A stretch of 64,000 nt of DNA from Chitinophagaceae bacterium PMP191F (GCA_001302245.1 LGYU01000002.1:1-64000); one strand, 5' to 3'. Shown: positions 14,962-24,554, counted from the stretch's first letter. The notes: a model not told the origin generated them from the letters alone. Made by a program: numbers and translations.

Positions 14962-17400
14962 ATGATCAAAAACTACCTGAAAATTGCCTTCCGACACCTG
15001 TGGCGGCATAAAGTATTTTCTGTTATACAGATCTGTGGTTTTGCCATCGGACTGGCTACCTGTTTACTGATCGCCTTGTTTGTAACCGACGAACAAAGCT
15101 ATGACAGGTACAACGAAAAAGCCGATCGTATTTATCGTGTGAACGCCAATTTCAAACTGAATGGCGAAGTACTGAACGAGCGGTTAAGTCCTGCGCCACT
15201 GGGTCCCGCGCTGACAAGTACCTATCCGCGTGTGGAAAATATGTTGCGGCTTACACGTGAAGAACCTATCCTGGTCAATCACGGACAACAGAACATACCG
15301 GAACCGAATAGCTGTTTTGCCGATTCCACCTTATTTGATGTATTTACCCTGCCGATGGTAGTGGGCGATCCAGCTTCTGCCTTGAAAGATCCGCAATCGA
15401 TAGTGATCTCTGCAACCATGGCGCAGAAATACTTTACCGGTGTACCGGCGGCCGATGTGATCGGTAAAACATTGCTGGTAAACAATACCACCACCTATAC
15501 CATTACCGGTATAATAAAGGATATGCCGGCACAGTCGCACCTCCATCTGCATTTTATCAGGGCCATGGCAGGACTGCGCAACAGCCGTAATAACAACTGG
15601 CTCGACAATGGTTATGTAACCTATGTGCTGGCACGTGCAGGCACCAGTCAGCAGGATATTGACGGCTACATCAAACAGGTAACAGCAAAATATGCTGAAC
15701 CGCAGATGAAAGAGGCCATGAACAGCTCATTTGATGATCTTGCCAAAAAGGGCGATTACTACAGGTTCAATACCATACCGCTTACACACATCCACCTGCA
15801 TTCCACGCTGGCACGTGAGGCAGAGCCGTCCGGCAATATCCAGTATGTATACATTTTTGTGATAGCAGCAGTTTTCATTCTGCTGCTGGCCTGTATCAAT
15901 TTTATGAATCTCTCTACGGCCCGTTCTGCCGACCGCAGCAGAGAGGTAGGCGTACGCAAAGTACTGGGTTCACAACGCCTGGCGCTGGTAGCACAATTTT
16001 TAACAGAATCAGTAGTCATCAGTCTTACAGCAGCAGTCCTTGCATTATTGCTCTGCATGGTATTGCTGCCGTATTTTAATAACCTCTCCGGAAAACATCT
16101 GTCTGCAGGCATCTTCTTTTCAGGGCCCTTGTTATCAGCACTATTGCTGGCAGCATTGACAACCGGTGTACTGGCAGGCTGCTACCCTGCCTTGTTCCTG
16201 TCTTCCTTCAAACCGGTACAGGTATTAAAAGGCAAGCTGGCAAGCGGTTTTAAAGGTAGCTGGCTGCGCAATAGCATGGTAGTATTCCAGTTTACAACAG
16301 CTATTATTTTAATAACAGGTACCATGGTTATATACAGCCAGCTAAACTATATCAGCAATAAAAAACTGGGGTATAACCGTGAACAGGTATTGCTGGTGCA
16401 GAACACCGCATTGCTGGGCAAACATGCACGTACGTTCAAAGACCAGGCATTGAAACTTCCGGGCGTACAGAGCGCTACCATGGCCGATGTATTACCATCT
16501 GCCAACGAAACACATACAGATATCTTTTTTAAAGATGCCTCTCTGAATGCAGACAAGTCCGTTGCGCTGGAAGCCTGGTATGTGGATGCTGATTATATTC
16601 CTACGTTGCAGATGCAGATGGCTGCAGGACGGAATTTTTCACCCGATATGCCTACCGATTCATCGAAGATACTGATCAATGAAACGGCTGCCCGTATGCT
16701 GGGCTATACAGATGCACTGAACAAGAACATTTACAGCCAGAGCGAGGAAGAAGAAGGCAAGCTGGTAGCCCGTTCTGTAATTGGCGTAGTGAAAGATTTC
16801 AATACCGGCTCTTTGCGTAATAAGATACCTCCCATTGTATTTGTACTGTCTGATGAAAGAAGCAATATAGCCTTTCGCATTGACGGTCGTAATACTGCAC
16901 AGGTAATTGACCGGCTGGAAAAACAATATCATGCCACGCCGAAGATGGCGGGTCAGCCGTTCTCCTTCACTTTTATGGACGAAGACTACAACAGGCTCTA
17001 CCAATCAGAACAACAAACAGGTAAGATATTTATTGGGTTTGCAGCGCTGGCCATTGCCATTGCCTGCCTGGGACTTTTTGGCCTGGTAACCTATGCAGCG
17101 GAACGCCGTACCAAAGAGATTGGCATACGTAAAGTACTGGGTGCCGGTACCCGCAGCATTGTACAGATGTTGTCGGCAGACTTCCTGCAACTGGTAGGTC
17201 TTTCTGCTATTATTGCCTTCCCTGTTGCCTGGTGGGGCATGCACCAATGGTTACAGCATTTTGCTTACCGCACCAGTATCAGTGTATGGATCTTTATAAT
17301 GGCCGGTATCACTGCATTGTTGTTAACATTGCTTACGGTCAGTGTACGTGCGTTTAAAGCAGCCTGGGCTAATCCTGTAAATAGTCTACGGAACGAGTAG
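14962..17400 (+). CDS. FtsX/MacB-type ABC transporter permease, two-module
   Basis: An 812-residue permease with the duplicated MacB-like layout. TM1 lies at about residues 20-42 (after NYLKIAFRHLWRHKVFS), then a periplasmic MacB-PCD domain (about 45-265). Three TM helices follow at about 285-430, with the conserved STARSADRSREVGVRKVLGS loop between the first two. A second N-terminal-type helix starts after WLRNSMVVFQF, then a second periplasmic domain and three final helices with RRTKEIGIRKVLGAG. No ATPase gene is adjacent; large permeases of this kind are scattered without ATPases in many Bacteroidota. The job is probably lipoprotein or peptide transport or membrane stress response; the substrate is unknown. 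A terminator follows at 17434. Confidence 0.93.
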   Translation: MIKNYLKIAFRHLWRHKVFSVIQICGFAIGLATCLLIALFVTDEQSYDRYNEKADRIYRVNANFKLNGEVLNERLSPAPLGPALTSTYPRVENMLRLTREEPILVNHGQQNIPEPNSCFADSTLFDVFTLPMVVGDPASALKDPQSIVISATMAQKYFTGVPAADVIGKTLLVNNTTTYTITGIIKDMPAQSHLHLHFIRAMAGLRNSRNNNWLDNGYVTYVLARAGTSQQDIDGYIKQVTAKYAEPQMKEAMNSSFDDLAKKGDYYRFNTIPLTHIHLHSTLAREAEPSGNIQYVYIFVIAAVFILLLACINFMNLSTARSADRSREVGVRKVLGSQRLALVAQFLTESVVISLTAAVLALLLCMVLLPYFNNLSGKHLSAGIFFSGPLLSALLLAALTTGVLAGCYPALFLSSFKPVQVLKGKLASGFKGSWLRNSMVVFQFTTAIILITGTMVIYSQLNYISNKKLGYNREQVLLVQNTALLGKHARTFKDQALKLPGVQSATMADVLPSANETHTDIFFKDASLNADKSVALEAWYVDADYIPTLQMQMAAGRNFSPDMPTDSSKILINETAARMLGYTDALNKNIYSQSEEEEGKLVARSVIGVVKDFNTGSLRNKIPPIVFVLSDERSNIAFRIDGRNTAQVIDRLEKQYHATPKMAGQPFSFTFMDEDYNRLYQSEQQTGKIFIGFAALAIAIACLGLFGLVTYAAERRTKEIGIRKVLGAGTRSIVQMLSADFLQLVGLSAIIAFPVAWWGMHQWLQHFAYRTSISVWIFIMAGITALLLTLLTVSVRAFKAAWANPVNSLRNE

Positions 17401-17433
17401 TATGTATATTCATACAGGATCATGTACATTCAG

Positions 17434-17465
17434 ACAGCAGGCTTTTTACAGCCTGCTGTTTTTTT
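17434..17465 (+). terminator. Rho-independent terminator
   Basis: ACAGCAGGC (17434-17442), loop TTTTTACA, GCCTGCTGT (17451-17459), then a run of T to 17465. It ends the permease transcript. It also argues that the next gene starts at 17515 and not at the upstream ATG at 17422, which would run through this hairpin. Confidence 0.92.
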
Positions 17466-17514
17466 ATATACCTCTACCCAACGCTCAAAAAATGCTGGTC
17501 GTATATTGGCATAC

Positions 17515-17937
17515 ATGAGAATCACAAACATTCATCTTACTTATCTTCCATGGGTGGCATGCTTCCTGTTATTGGCAGGCTGGGGGTATCATCTCCACAG
17601 GAACCAGTGTGGTCCCGGTCGTTTCCGTTTTCATAACCGCAGTGTCAATGCAGCAGAACTGTACAGGTATTTTCTTGCAGACAGGCAATCGGCCAGTCTC
17701 CGTTATCTTGACAGACTGGTAGATGTGGATGGTATTGTAACTGCCGTGTCATTGTCAGACACCTGTGCTACCATTCAACTGAAAGGCGATACCAGTAATC
17801 CCGGAAAAGTACATTGTACCTTGATGAGCAGGAATATTCCCTGTATTCCCAGAACGGGTTATAAAGTACGTATGCGTGGTTATTGTGCAGGTTTTGGAGA
17901 AACGGTATGTGTTACCAATGCTATTCTGATACCCTGA
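17515..17937 (+). CDS. Membrane-anchored OB-fold (tRNA_anti-like) protein
   Basis: 140 residues from the ATG at 17515. An N-terminal hydrophobic segment (about residues 6-24, LTYLPWVACFLLLAGWGY) acts as anchor or signal. The rest matches the tRNA_anti-like OB-fold seen in Bacteroidota envelope proteins: NAAELYRYFLADRQSASLRY, then DVDGIVTAVSLSD, strands around ATIQLKGD, and GYKVRMRGYCAGF near the end. These proteins are thought to be periplasmic; ligand and function are unknown. The longer frame from 17422 would add 31 residues across a terminator and is unlikely. It converges with the LytTR regulator gene. Confidence 0.75.
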   Translation: MRITNIHLTYLPWVACFLLLAGWGYHLHRNQCGPGRFRFHNRSVNAAELYRYFLADRQSASLRYLDRLVDVDGIVTAVSLSDTCATIQLKGDTSNPGKVHCTLMSRNIPCIPRTGYKVRMRGYCAGFGETVCVTNAILIP

Positions 17938-17955
17938 TATACATTGCAGGCAACA

Positions 17956-18627
17956 CTATCCTTTCAGGTTCGTTTTATAACTTTCACCCACCGGAATAGA
18001 TGTTTTACCTACAGTAACGGTATCCCTGCCTATTACATCCAGGTGCTGCATATTGATAATGTAAGACCGGTGAATTCTGCGGAATTGTTCAGCGGGCAAT
18101 AGTTGTTCCAGCGATTTCATGGTGAGATAGGTAAGATAATTACCAGCCGGTGTTACTATTTTTATATAATCCTTTAATGATTGGGCATACAGTATATCAC
18201 GGTAAAATATTCTTACCAGGTTGCCGTCTGTTTTGATGTAGAGGTAATCTTTCTGCTGAGAAGGTGTGGCTGGATATTGCTGTTGCAGAAAACGGGCTAT
18301 GCTTTTTCTGAAACGCTCGTATGTAATAGGTTTTAACAGGTAATCCACTGCCTGTAATTCATACCCCTGTAATGCAAACTCTTCATAAGCTGTAGTGAAA
18401 ATAAAAGCAGGCGGATTTTTCAGTGACTGTATAAACTCCGTACCACTGATCATTGGCATCTTTATATCCAGGAACAACAGGTCAACCGGGTGGCTGTGCA
18501 ACACCGAAAAAGCCTCTGTTGCATTAAAACATTTTGTTACCAATGTTAACCCTTCTGTTTGCCGGATATAGCGTTCCAATACCTGTTGTGCCAGCGGCTC
18601 ATCATCTACTATCATGCATTGCACCAT
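17956..18627 (-). CDS. LytTR family response regulator
   Basis: 223 residues. The receiver domain occupies residues 1-118 with acidic pocket VDDE, phospho-acceptor Asp in LLFLDIKMP (about residue 54), Thr in FTTAYEEFALQ and Lys in YLLKPI. The C-terminal LytTR DNA-binding domain has FRRIHRSYIIN at about residue 180. LytTR proteins bind direct repeats as dimers. The gene starts 1 bp after the end of the LytS-like kinase gene, so the pair is one operon and one signalling system. The targets are not visible; no LytTR direct repeat was recognised nearby. Confidence 0.95.
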   Translation of the reverse strand: MVQCMIVDDEPLAQQVLERYIRQTEGLTLVTKCFNATEAFSVLHSHPVDLLFLDIKMPMISGTEFIQSLKNPPAFIFTTAYEEFALQGYELQAVDYLLKPITYERFRKSIARFLQQQYPATPSQQKDYLYIKTDGNLVRIFYRDILYAQSLKDYIKIVTPAGNYLTYLTMKSLEQLLPAEQFRRIHRSYIINMQHLDVIGRDTVTVGKTSIPVGESYKTNLKG

Positions 18628-18628
18628 A

Positions 18629-19723
18629 TCAGTTCAGAATGATCGTTAAAAATACGGAATAAGTATGTCTTGTTTCTTTTACCGTAAGCGTATGTTTATC
18701 CGGGTATAACAGCGCCAGTCTTTTTGCGGCATTTTCCATACCGATACCGGTATGTGTTGCGTTACCTGCTTTTTTGGCAATACTGTTGTTTACAGACAAT
18801 GTCAATTCTTTTCCCTGCAAACAAATAATACATTCCACAAATCCTTCGCCTGTTTCATCTGCCACACCGTGCTTAAAGGCGTTCTCAACAAAAGGCAACA
18901 GCAGCAACGGTTCTATTACAGTGGTTTCATCAATGCCCTGTGTATCGAACAGTATCCTGATCCTGTTGTTATAACGGACCGATTCAATAGCTACATAATC
19001 TTCGAGGAAACGGACCTCGTTTTTTAACAATTGGCCCGGTCTGCGGGTATCGTACAACACATAACGCATCAGTTCAGATAAACGCGCTACCAGCGGAGCC
19101 GTTAACTGCGATTGTTCCTGAGCCAGTGAATAAATATTGTTCAGGGTATTAAAGAAAAAATGCGGCTGCAATTGCATTTTCAGTTGCTGCATTTCACTTT
19201 CCCACTGTGCCTGTTTGATGGCCTGTAGCTGTTTCTGTTGTTTATCGTAATCTATAAAATAAGCCAGTGCTGCCATTTGCAGTATCTGCAGAAAAAGATA
19301 ATGAATGGTAAATAAGATCCACCGCCTGGATGCCAGGCTCTTTTTGGCTTCTTTTACCAATACTTCCGGTAGAAAATCCATGTGCGCAATAGCAGGCCAT
19401 TCAACATAGCGCATATACAGGCTCAGCAGTACAATATACAATAACACAGACAACAGGAAATGCAGATACCTTTTCCTGATCAGTAATTGCTGTACAGCCA
19501 GCTTGTAAAACAGATAGTAGTGTATTACACTAAAAAATCCCCACACAATACGCCTGGTGACGTTTATACTGTATTGCTGGCGCGTCAGTTCCCGGGCATC
19601 TTCATACAGACCATACTCCAGGTCCGACATCATCGGGATAATAAAACACAGGCATACAAAAAATACCAGTTCAATCTTTGCATACTTATCCCATGTAAAA
19701 AAACGGTTGCTTAATGCCATCAT
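18629..19723 (-). CDS. LytS/YehU-type sensor histidine kinase
   Basis: 364 residues. Four hydrophobic segments in the N-terminal half (about residues 18-35, 62-80, 88-108 and 135-155) form a membrane sensor with no large periplasmic domain. A short coiled linker (residues 160-180, Gln/Lys-rich) leads to the His_kinase domain with the signature LKMQLQPHFFFNTLNNIYSL (phospho-His in PHF). A HATPase domain follows with PFVENAFKHG and the glycine motif THTGIGMENAAKRL. It is the upstream gene of the kinase-regulator pair. The ligand is unknown. Confidence 0.94.
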   Translation of the reverse strand: MMALSNRFFTWDKYAKIELVFFVCLCFIIPMMSDLEYGLYEDARELTRQQYSINVTRRIVWGFFSVIHYYLFYKLAVQQLLIRKRYLHFLLSVLLYIVLLSLYMRYVEWPAIAHMDFLPEVLVKEAKKSLASRRWILFTIHYLFLQILQMAALAYFIDYDKQQKQLQAIKQAQWESEMQQLKMQLQPHFFFNTLNNIYSLAQEQSQLTAPLVARLSELMRYVLYDTRRPGQLLKNEVRFLEDYVAIESVRYNNRIRILFDTQGIDETTVIEPLLLLPFVENAFKHGVADETGEGFVECIICLQGKELTLSVNNSIAKKAGNATHTGIGMENAAKRLALLYPDKHTLTVKETRHTYSVFLTIILN

Positions 19724-19910
19724 TTAAAGGTAAAATAAATATGAACTTTAAAAATTAAGCTATTGCCCATAAACGCTGTTTTCGATAAAGCACCTTTTTC
19801 TTTCGACTAAACTTTTTCATAATGGGCTTACTCTGTTTATTCAGTTCATTAATCGAATAAACAAGTGCTTCCATTGACCGCATGCTACTTTTATCACACA
19901 AACATATAGC

Positions 19911-21104
19911 ATGAAACAAACAACACTCCTGTTAACGACCCTCCTGGCAATCAGCATCTGCTATGCACAAACAACCGGCAATAACAAAGTAGTTACGATA
20001 TTGCAACAGGTCAGTACCAACCTGAACAATATATCAAAGATCAGTTATAACTATACACACGAAACCAGGTACTTCGGAGACAATTATCATTACATACGCA
20101 ATGCCACACTGTATATTGAATACGGGCAAAACAACCCTGCAGGACTTCGTTTCCAGGCCGCAGATCAGAAAAGAATACAGGTATTCAACGGGACATTGAT
20201 CATGGATATTGATGGCGATAAAATGACCATTGATACTACGCCCGTAAAAAATATTTCCAGGCTGGATAACAATTCTTTCCTGTACCATTCACTGGCTATG
20301 CTGCGCAATGTGTTACCGGAGGTGATCAGCAATGACAGTTTTGCCAGATCATTATCCGACACTGTTGTTAACAATAAAAAACTCTATTGTATACGAATAG
20401 AGAAAACCGCTGCCTATTTTGGTACCTTCAGAGGTACCGGCACAGTTACAGTAGCTGATCTTAAAAGACCGTATTACCTGCTGGTAGACAAAAAAACCTT
20501 TTTACCCTACCAGTTCATTGCAAAATACATCAGGGGTACAGATGACCGGGATTTTGTTACCGTTACCTACAACGATATCCGTACCAACCCAACGACACCG
20601 GGCGGCAACACGTGGGCATACAGCAACTATACTGGCAAATATCAACCGCTTAAACCAGTACCCAAAAAGCCATTGGTAAAAACGGGCACCATCGTTGCCG
20701 ATTTTACCCTGCCATCCTATACACCGGCAACCACCAGTGATGTATCATTACACCAATTTGCCGGTAAAGTATTACTGATCGATTTCTGGTTCAAAAGCTG
20801 TGGTTACTGTATGCAGGCAATGCCGCATTACAATGCCCTGCAGGCAAAATTCAGCAACGAACAGTTCCAGCTTATCACTATCAATATTGAAGATGGTATT
20901 GATGACATGAAATTCTTTTACAACAAATTCCAGCCCTCCTATCCTATGCTTTTTAAAGGAAACAAACTTTTTGAAAGTCTTGGATTTACGGGGTGCCCCT
21001 CTTCCGTGTTACTGGACAAAAATGGCAAGGTGATACAGACCTTTGCAGGTTTTGATCCTGTGGCCATTGAAAAACAGGTTAACGAGGTGCTGACACAAAA
21101 ATGA
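19911..21104 (+). CDS. Periplasmic TlpA/ResA-like thioredoxin-fold protein
   Basis: 397 residues. The signal peptide ends at ICYAQ (about residue 20). Residues 25-235 form a beta-rich domain resembling outer-membrane lipoprotein-sorting or MucB-like folds (Tyr-rich, HETRYFGDNYHY). Residues 255-397 are a thioredoxin domain with FWFKSCGYCMQAMP, so the active site is CGYC, and the cis-Pro region reads FTGCPSSVLLD. It should act as a periplasmic thiol-disulfide reductase. A second Cys near the cis-Pro (GCPSS) is worth noting. The patatin gene begins 28 bp after it on the same strand, so the two may be one transcript. Confidence 0.9.
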   Translation: MKQTTLLLTTLLAISICYAQTTGNNKVVTILQQVSTNLNNISKISYNYTHETRYFGDNYHYIRNATLYIEYGQNNPAGLRFQAADQKRIQVFNGTLIMDIDGDKMTIDTTPVKNISRLDNNSFLYHSLAMLRNVLPEVISNDSFARSLSDTVVNNKKLYCIRIEKTAAYFGTFRGTGTVTVADLKRPYYLLVDKKTFLPYQFIAKYIRGTDDRDFVTVTYNDIRTNPTTPGGNTWAYSNYTGKYQPLKPVPKKPLVKTGTIVADFTLPSYTPATTSDVSLHQFAGKVLLIDFWFKSCGYCMQAMPHYNALQAKFSNEQFQLITINIEDGIDDMKFFYNKFQPSYPMLFKGNKLFESLGFTGCPSSVLLDKNGKVIQTFAGFDPVAIEKQVNEVLTQK

Positions 21105-21132
21105 TGCAGTATAGTTTGAGTATATTAGCACC

Positions 21133-21912
21133 ATGACTAAGACCATTGCCCCTGCACCCATATTGCGCCCGTTTGTACTATCAGGCGGTGGCGCACGCGG
21201 ATATGCACACCTGGGTGTACTGAAAGCTTTTTCCGAAAAGAATATTTTTCCGGAGGCCATTGCAGCCACCAGTGCCGGTTCTATTGCTGCTGCATTCATT
21301 TGCGATGGTTTCAGTACCGAAGAGGTTAGAGAGATATTCGGCCATAGTAAACTGGCACTTTCCATGCACTGGAAAAACTGGCGTTCCGGTTTGTTCTCAC
21401 TCAAAACAGTGGAAGATGTGCTTAAAAAGACCTTGCGTCATACTACGTTTGAAACGCTGACACTGCCCTTATACATTACTGCCACCAATTTCATTAATGG
21501 CAACCAGGCTGTTTTCCATAAAGGACCACTTATACAGGCAGTGCTGGCAGCTTCTTCAGTGCCCATGGTATTTCCGCCGGTTGAAATTGATCATATTCCT
21601 TATGTAGACGGCGGTTTGTCCGGCAACCTGCCGGTAGAGCCCTTGCTGGAACACTATAAAAATATTATCGGGGTGCATGTAAACCCGCTTACACCTTACA
21701 ACCCCGGCGGTGGATTTCTTGCCAACCTGGAACGCACGCTGCACATGGCCATCCGTGAACAGGTACTTAAAAGCCAGTTGCTGTGCAGCCAGTTCATTGA
21801 ACCGGAGGGATTGGGTAAATTCGGTATGTTCGATTTCAGGAACTTTGACGCTATTTATAACACAGCGTTAGAATATACCCGGAAGAAGCTGGAGGAAAAC
21901 AAAGTGGCTTAA
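21133..21912 (+). CDS. Patatin-like phospholipase / serine lipase
   Basis: A 259-residue bacterial patatin. The oxyanion-hole motif LSGGGARGYAHLG is near residue 17. The nucleophile is in ATSAGS (Ser about residue 47); the family pattern is GxSxG, and here the first Gly is Ala. The dyad Asp is in YVDGGLSGNLP (about residue 157). No signal peptide: probably cytoplasmic or membrane-associated acyl hydrolase. The length is typical of short bacterial patatins (RssA-like). It ends at the strong terminator at 21909-21953. Confidence 0.92.
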   Translation: MTKTIAPAPILRPFVLSGGGARGYAHLGVLKAFSEKNIFPEAIAATSAGSIAAAFICDGFSTEEVREIFGHSKLALSMHWKNWRSGLFSLKTVEDVLKKTLRHTTFETLTLPLYITATNFINGNQAVFHKGPLIQAVLAASSVPMVFPPVEIDHIPYVDGGLSGNLPVEPLLEHYKNIIGVHVNPLTPYNPGGGFLANLERTLHMAIREQVLKSQLLCSQFIEPEGLGKFGMFDFRNFDAIYNTALEYTRKKLEENKVA

Positions 21913-21953
21913 TAAAAAAAGTCCGGTCTGACAGACAGGACTTTTTTTATTAA
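21909..21953. terminator. Bidirectional terminator between convergent genes
   Basis: A 16-bp perfect inverted repeat, TTAATAAAAAAAGTCC (21909-21924) and GGACTTTTTTTATTAA (21938-21953), with a 13-nt loop. It has A and T runs on both sides and ends both the patatin transcript and the opposing DinB-fold gene, whose stop is at 21959. Confidence 0.93.
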
Positions 21954-21958
21954 GCAAT

Positions 21959-22573
21959 TTACATTGATGGAAACTTAGGATCAGCCTTTACTTCTTTGAT
22001 CTGTTGTATGTGCCTGTTGGTATGTGAGCTCAGCAACAATACCAGTTGATAGGCATCCAGCGCACCCATAGGCGTTTGCAATGCCACATGATTACGCATA
22101 TCGCCGGAAGTATTTTTAATATAATCGATCAGGTTATCCCTGTTGGTTTCAAAAGCCTGCAACGCTTCACTTACAGTGCCCCATTTTGCACTTTTATCCG
22201 GGTCGATCTGATCCGGTGCTTTGGCTTTATGATTTCTGTCAGATACACCATTAATTACCTGTTCATCGGTCATTTTAATATCGGCCCTTTTATCAGGGTT
22301 GGCAGGCGCATTCATGGTAGCATCTACGTACTGCCGCAAAGAAGTTTCGGCCAGTGCAATGTGAAATACACATTCTTTTACCGACCACCTGTCCGGGGCA
22401 GGTTTAAAGTTCAATTGCGCTTCCGACAGGCCTGCTATAGTTTTTGCCAGGTCATTACGGGTGTCTTTCAGATAGGAGACGGCAAATTTCCTTTCTTTTT
22501 TGGACAGTGTTCCCGAAGGAGCAGCAAACGAAGCCAGCATTGCAATACCGGCCAGTAACAATAGCTTTTTCAT
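21959..22573 (-). CDS. Secreted DinB/YfiT-fold protein
   Basis: A 204-residue protein with a signal peptide (MKKLLLLAGIAMLASFAAPS). Then comes the four-helix DinB-like metal-binding fold (not the polymerase): PAPDRWSVKECVFHIALAE at about residue 57 gives the first His, and LSSHTNRHIQQI near residue 185 gives the HxxxH pair. Members are thiol-dependent S-transferases or hydrolases of mostly unknown substrate. Export to the periplasm is unusual for the fold but is common in this phylum. A single gene. Confidence 0.87.
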   Translation of the reverse strand: MKKLLLLAGIAMLASFAAPSGTLSKKERKFAVSYLKDTRNDLAKTIAGLSEAQLNFKPAPDRWSVKECVFHIALAETSLRQYVDATMNAPANPDKRADIKMTDEQVINGVSDRNHKAKAPDQIDPDKSAKWGTVSEALQAFETNRDNLIDYIKNTSGDMRNHVALQTPMGALDAYQLVLLLSSHTNRHIQQIKEVKADPKFPSM

Positions 22574-22843
22574 AACTGCATTTTTTTAAAATTCAATAAT
22601 GGAACATTTACAGGGATGACAGACCAGGAAGAATTTCAAAAGCTTTGCAAGGGTAAGCGGGGGAATGAAATGGTGCTGCTAACCAGGGCGAATAACATAA
22701 AGTTAGTATAGTCCGGCAGTGCCCTCGTAGGGTTATTAAACCAGCATCTGTTATGCCCGGATAATGTGCAGATACTGCTTGTACATTACGTTTTCCGGCG
22801 CTCAATTGTTATTTTACAGCCATAATACATCAGTCAGTTCAGC

Positions 22844-23410
22844 ATGCAGCAGATCCGGCAATATTTTGAAAAAATGGTGCCTTTTAGCAATAAGGACCGG
22901 GAAGTATTTTCTTCCCGGCTGGTACAACAATCCTTTTCCCCGAAAACAGTGTTACTGAAAACAGGACAGACAGAAAAATACCTGTCGTTCATTGAGCAGG
23001 GCGTGGTACGCTTCTTTATTCCCAAAGAAGAAAATGATGTCACCTTTTCGTTTGCCTTCAGCAATAGCTTTGTAAGCGCGTATGATTCTTTTTTAACACA
23101 AAGTCCCTGCACTTACGAGGTGGAGACCATTAGTGAAACCATTCTTTGGCGTGTAACCTGGTATGATCTGCAACAGATCTACCAGGAGTCTGATATGGGA
23201 CATATCATCGGCCGCTATGCAGCAGAAGACCTGTTTCTGAAAAAATCAAAACGCGAATTGCAATTACTGACACAAAGCGCAGAAGAACTGTATATCAACC
23301 TGTTGAACGAGCAACCGCACCTGGTACAACAAATTCCGTTAAAATACCTGGCTTCTTATATCGGCATTACCCCGCAGGCGCTCAGCCGCATCCGCAAACG
23401 CATTTCTTAA
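22844..23410 (+). CDS. Crp/Fnr family transcriptional regulator
   Basis: 188 residues. The cyclic-nucleotide-binding-like beta-barrel occupies residues 1-115 (TVLLKTGQTEKYLSFIEQGV). It lacks the canonical phosphate-binding cassette, so cAMP binding is doubtful. The C-terminal helix-turn-helix is IPLKYLASYIGITPQALSRI (about residues 160-180). This short form is common in Bacteroidota and usually regulates a neighbour, often a DoxX or oxidoreductase gene; here DoxX starts about 58 bp downstream on the same strand. Transcription may be shared. The ligand is unknown. Confidence 0.9.
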   Translation: MQQIRQYFEKMVPFSNKDREVFSSRLVQQSFSPKTVLLKTGQTEKYLSFIEQGVVRFFIPKEENDVTFSFAFSNSFVSAYDSFLTQSPCTYEVETISETILWRVTWYDLQQIYQESDMGHIIGRYAAEDLFLKKSKRELQLLTQSAEELYINLLNEQPHLVQQIPLKYLASYIGITPQALSRIRKRIS

Positions 23411-23468
23411 CCCGGGTTCATTTTCCGGATGATGCCTGTACCGGAAATTTGTGACAAATAAGATCATT

Positions 23469-23921
23469 ATGAAAGTAGTCTGGGTATTGGTCATCAGTTT
23501 TATGATCGCATTGTTCTCCATCCGTTTGTTACAGCACCGGTACGACTGGAAACTGGCAGGCTGCATTGCGATGGCGGCAATGCTGGTATTTACATCAATA
23601 GGTCATTTTGTTTTTGTAAAAGGTATGACCATGATGCTGCCACCTTTTGTTCCATTCAGAAAAGAACTGATATACCTTACCGGCATTATTGAAATTGTGG
23701 CAGCCATTGGTCTGCTTATCCCTTCCCTGCGCGTTGTAACAGGCTGCTGGCTGATCATCTTTTTTATCATGTTGCTGCCTGCAAATATTTATGCAGCCAT
23801 CAAACACATAGACCTTGAAAAAGCTACCTTTGATGGCAGCGGACTCTCCTATCTCTGGTTCAGGGTACCCCTGCAGTTGTTTTTTATTATATGGACCTAT
23901 TGCTGTACCATACGATATTAA
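23469..23921 (+). CDS. DoxX-family membrane protein
   Basis: About 150 residues from the ATG at 23469 (a GTG at 23451 is possible but less likely). Four TM helices: about residues 2-20, 28-50 (AMAAMLVFTSIGHFVF), 65-90 (YLTGIIEIVAAIGLLIPSL) and 92-112, with a fifth hydrophobic stretch at the end. The pattern EIVAAIGLLIP is typical of DoxX. These proteins are linked to thiol or quinone oxidation, but the reaction is not established for this clade. It lies between the Crp-like gene and the HD hydrolase, all on the plus strand. Confidence 0.83.
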   Translation: MKVVWVLVISFMIALFSIRLLQHRYDWKLAGCIAMAAMLVFTSIGHFVFVKGMTMMLPPFVPFRKELIYLTGIIEIVAAIGLLIPSLRVVTGCWLIIFFIMLLPANIYAAIKHIDLEKATFDGSGLSYLWFRVPLQLFFIIWTYCCTIRY

Positions 23922-23954
23922 AAGTGTTGCAAAACGATCTTTAAAAAACCACAC

Positions 23955-24554
23955 ATGTCTATACCAGCAGATGATCTGTCCAGGCAGATCGCTTTTATTA
24001 AAGAGATTGATAAACTTAAATACATCCAGCGCAGAACAAAGCTATTTGCCGGCGACCGCCATGAAAACGATGCGGAACATAGCTGGCACCTGGCGATGAT
24101 GACCATTGTACTGTCGGCACATGCAGATACGCCGGTAGATGTTTTGAAGGTGATAAAAATGGTACTGATACACGATATTGTTGAAATTGACGCCGGGGAT
24201 GTTTTTTTGTACGATGCACAGCAAAGTCATACGAATACAGATAACGAACGATTGGCCGCTGAACGTATTTTTGGATTACTGCCACCCCGGCAGGCAGAAG
24301 AGCTGATAGCGATATGGGAAGAATTTGAAGCCGGCCTAACGGCGGAAGCAAAGTTTGCCAGGTCTATGGACAGACTGGAGCCTTTGTTGCAAAATACGGC
24401 CAACAATGGCGGCACCTGGAAAGAATTTGATGTGGATTATGAAAAAGTGTACAACAAAAAGAAAGCCATTCAGCATGGTTCTGCCTTACTCTGGCAATTC
24501 GCCGAAAACCTGATAGACGAAAGTGTAGAGAAAGGGATATTGAAAAAGCAATAA
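23955..24554 (+). CDS. HD-domain hydrolase, HDDC2/YfbR-like
   Basis: 199 residues. The HD metal site is built from RHENDAEHSWHLAM (about residues 35-48) and LIHDIVEIDAGDVF (about 74-87, His-Asp), with Asp in ARSMDRLEPLL near 140. This layout matches the HDDC2/YfbR 5'-deoxynucleotidase group, which removes phosphate from dNMPs with a divalent metal. It is cytoplasmic, with no signal. It starts 33 bp after the DoxX gene and may be read from the same transcript, though no functional link is obvious. Confidence 0.88.
   Translation: MSIPADDLSRQIAFIKEIDKLKYIQRRTKLFAGDRHENDAEHSWHLAMMTIVLSAHADTPVDVLKVIKMVLIHDIVEIDAGDVFLYDAQQSHTNTDNERLAAERIFGLLPPRQAEELIAIWEEFEAGLTAEAKFARSMDRLEPLLQNTANNGGTWKEFDVDYEKVYNKKKAIQHGSALLWQFAENLIDESVEKGILKKQ

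Noticed and set aside
17422-17514. Upstream start for the OB-fold protein
   Set aside because: The added 31 residues cross the terminator at 17434-17465 and do not look like a signal peptide.
21959-22573. DNA polymerase IV (DinB) for the DinB-fold gene
   Set aside because: The two names share only letters; this is a small four-helix metal-binding protein with a signal peptide.
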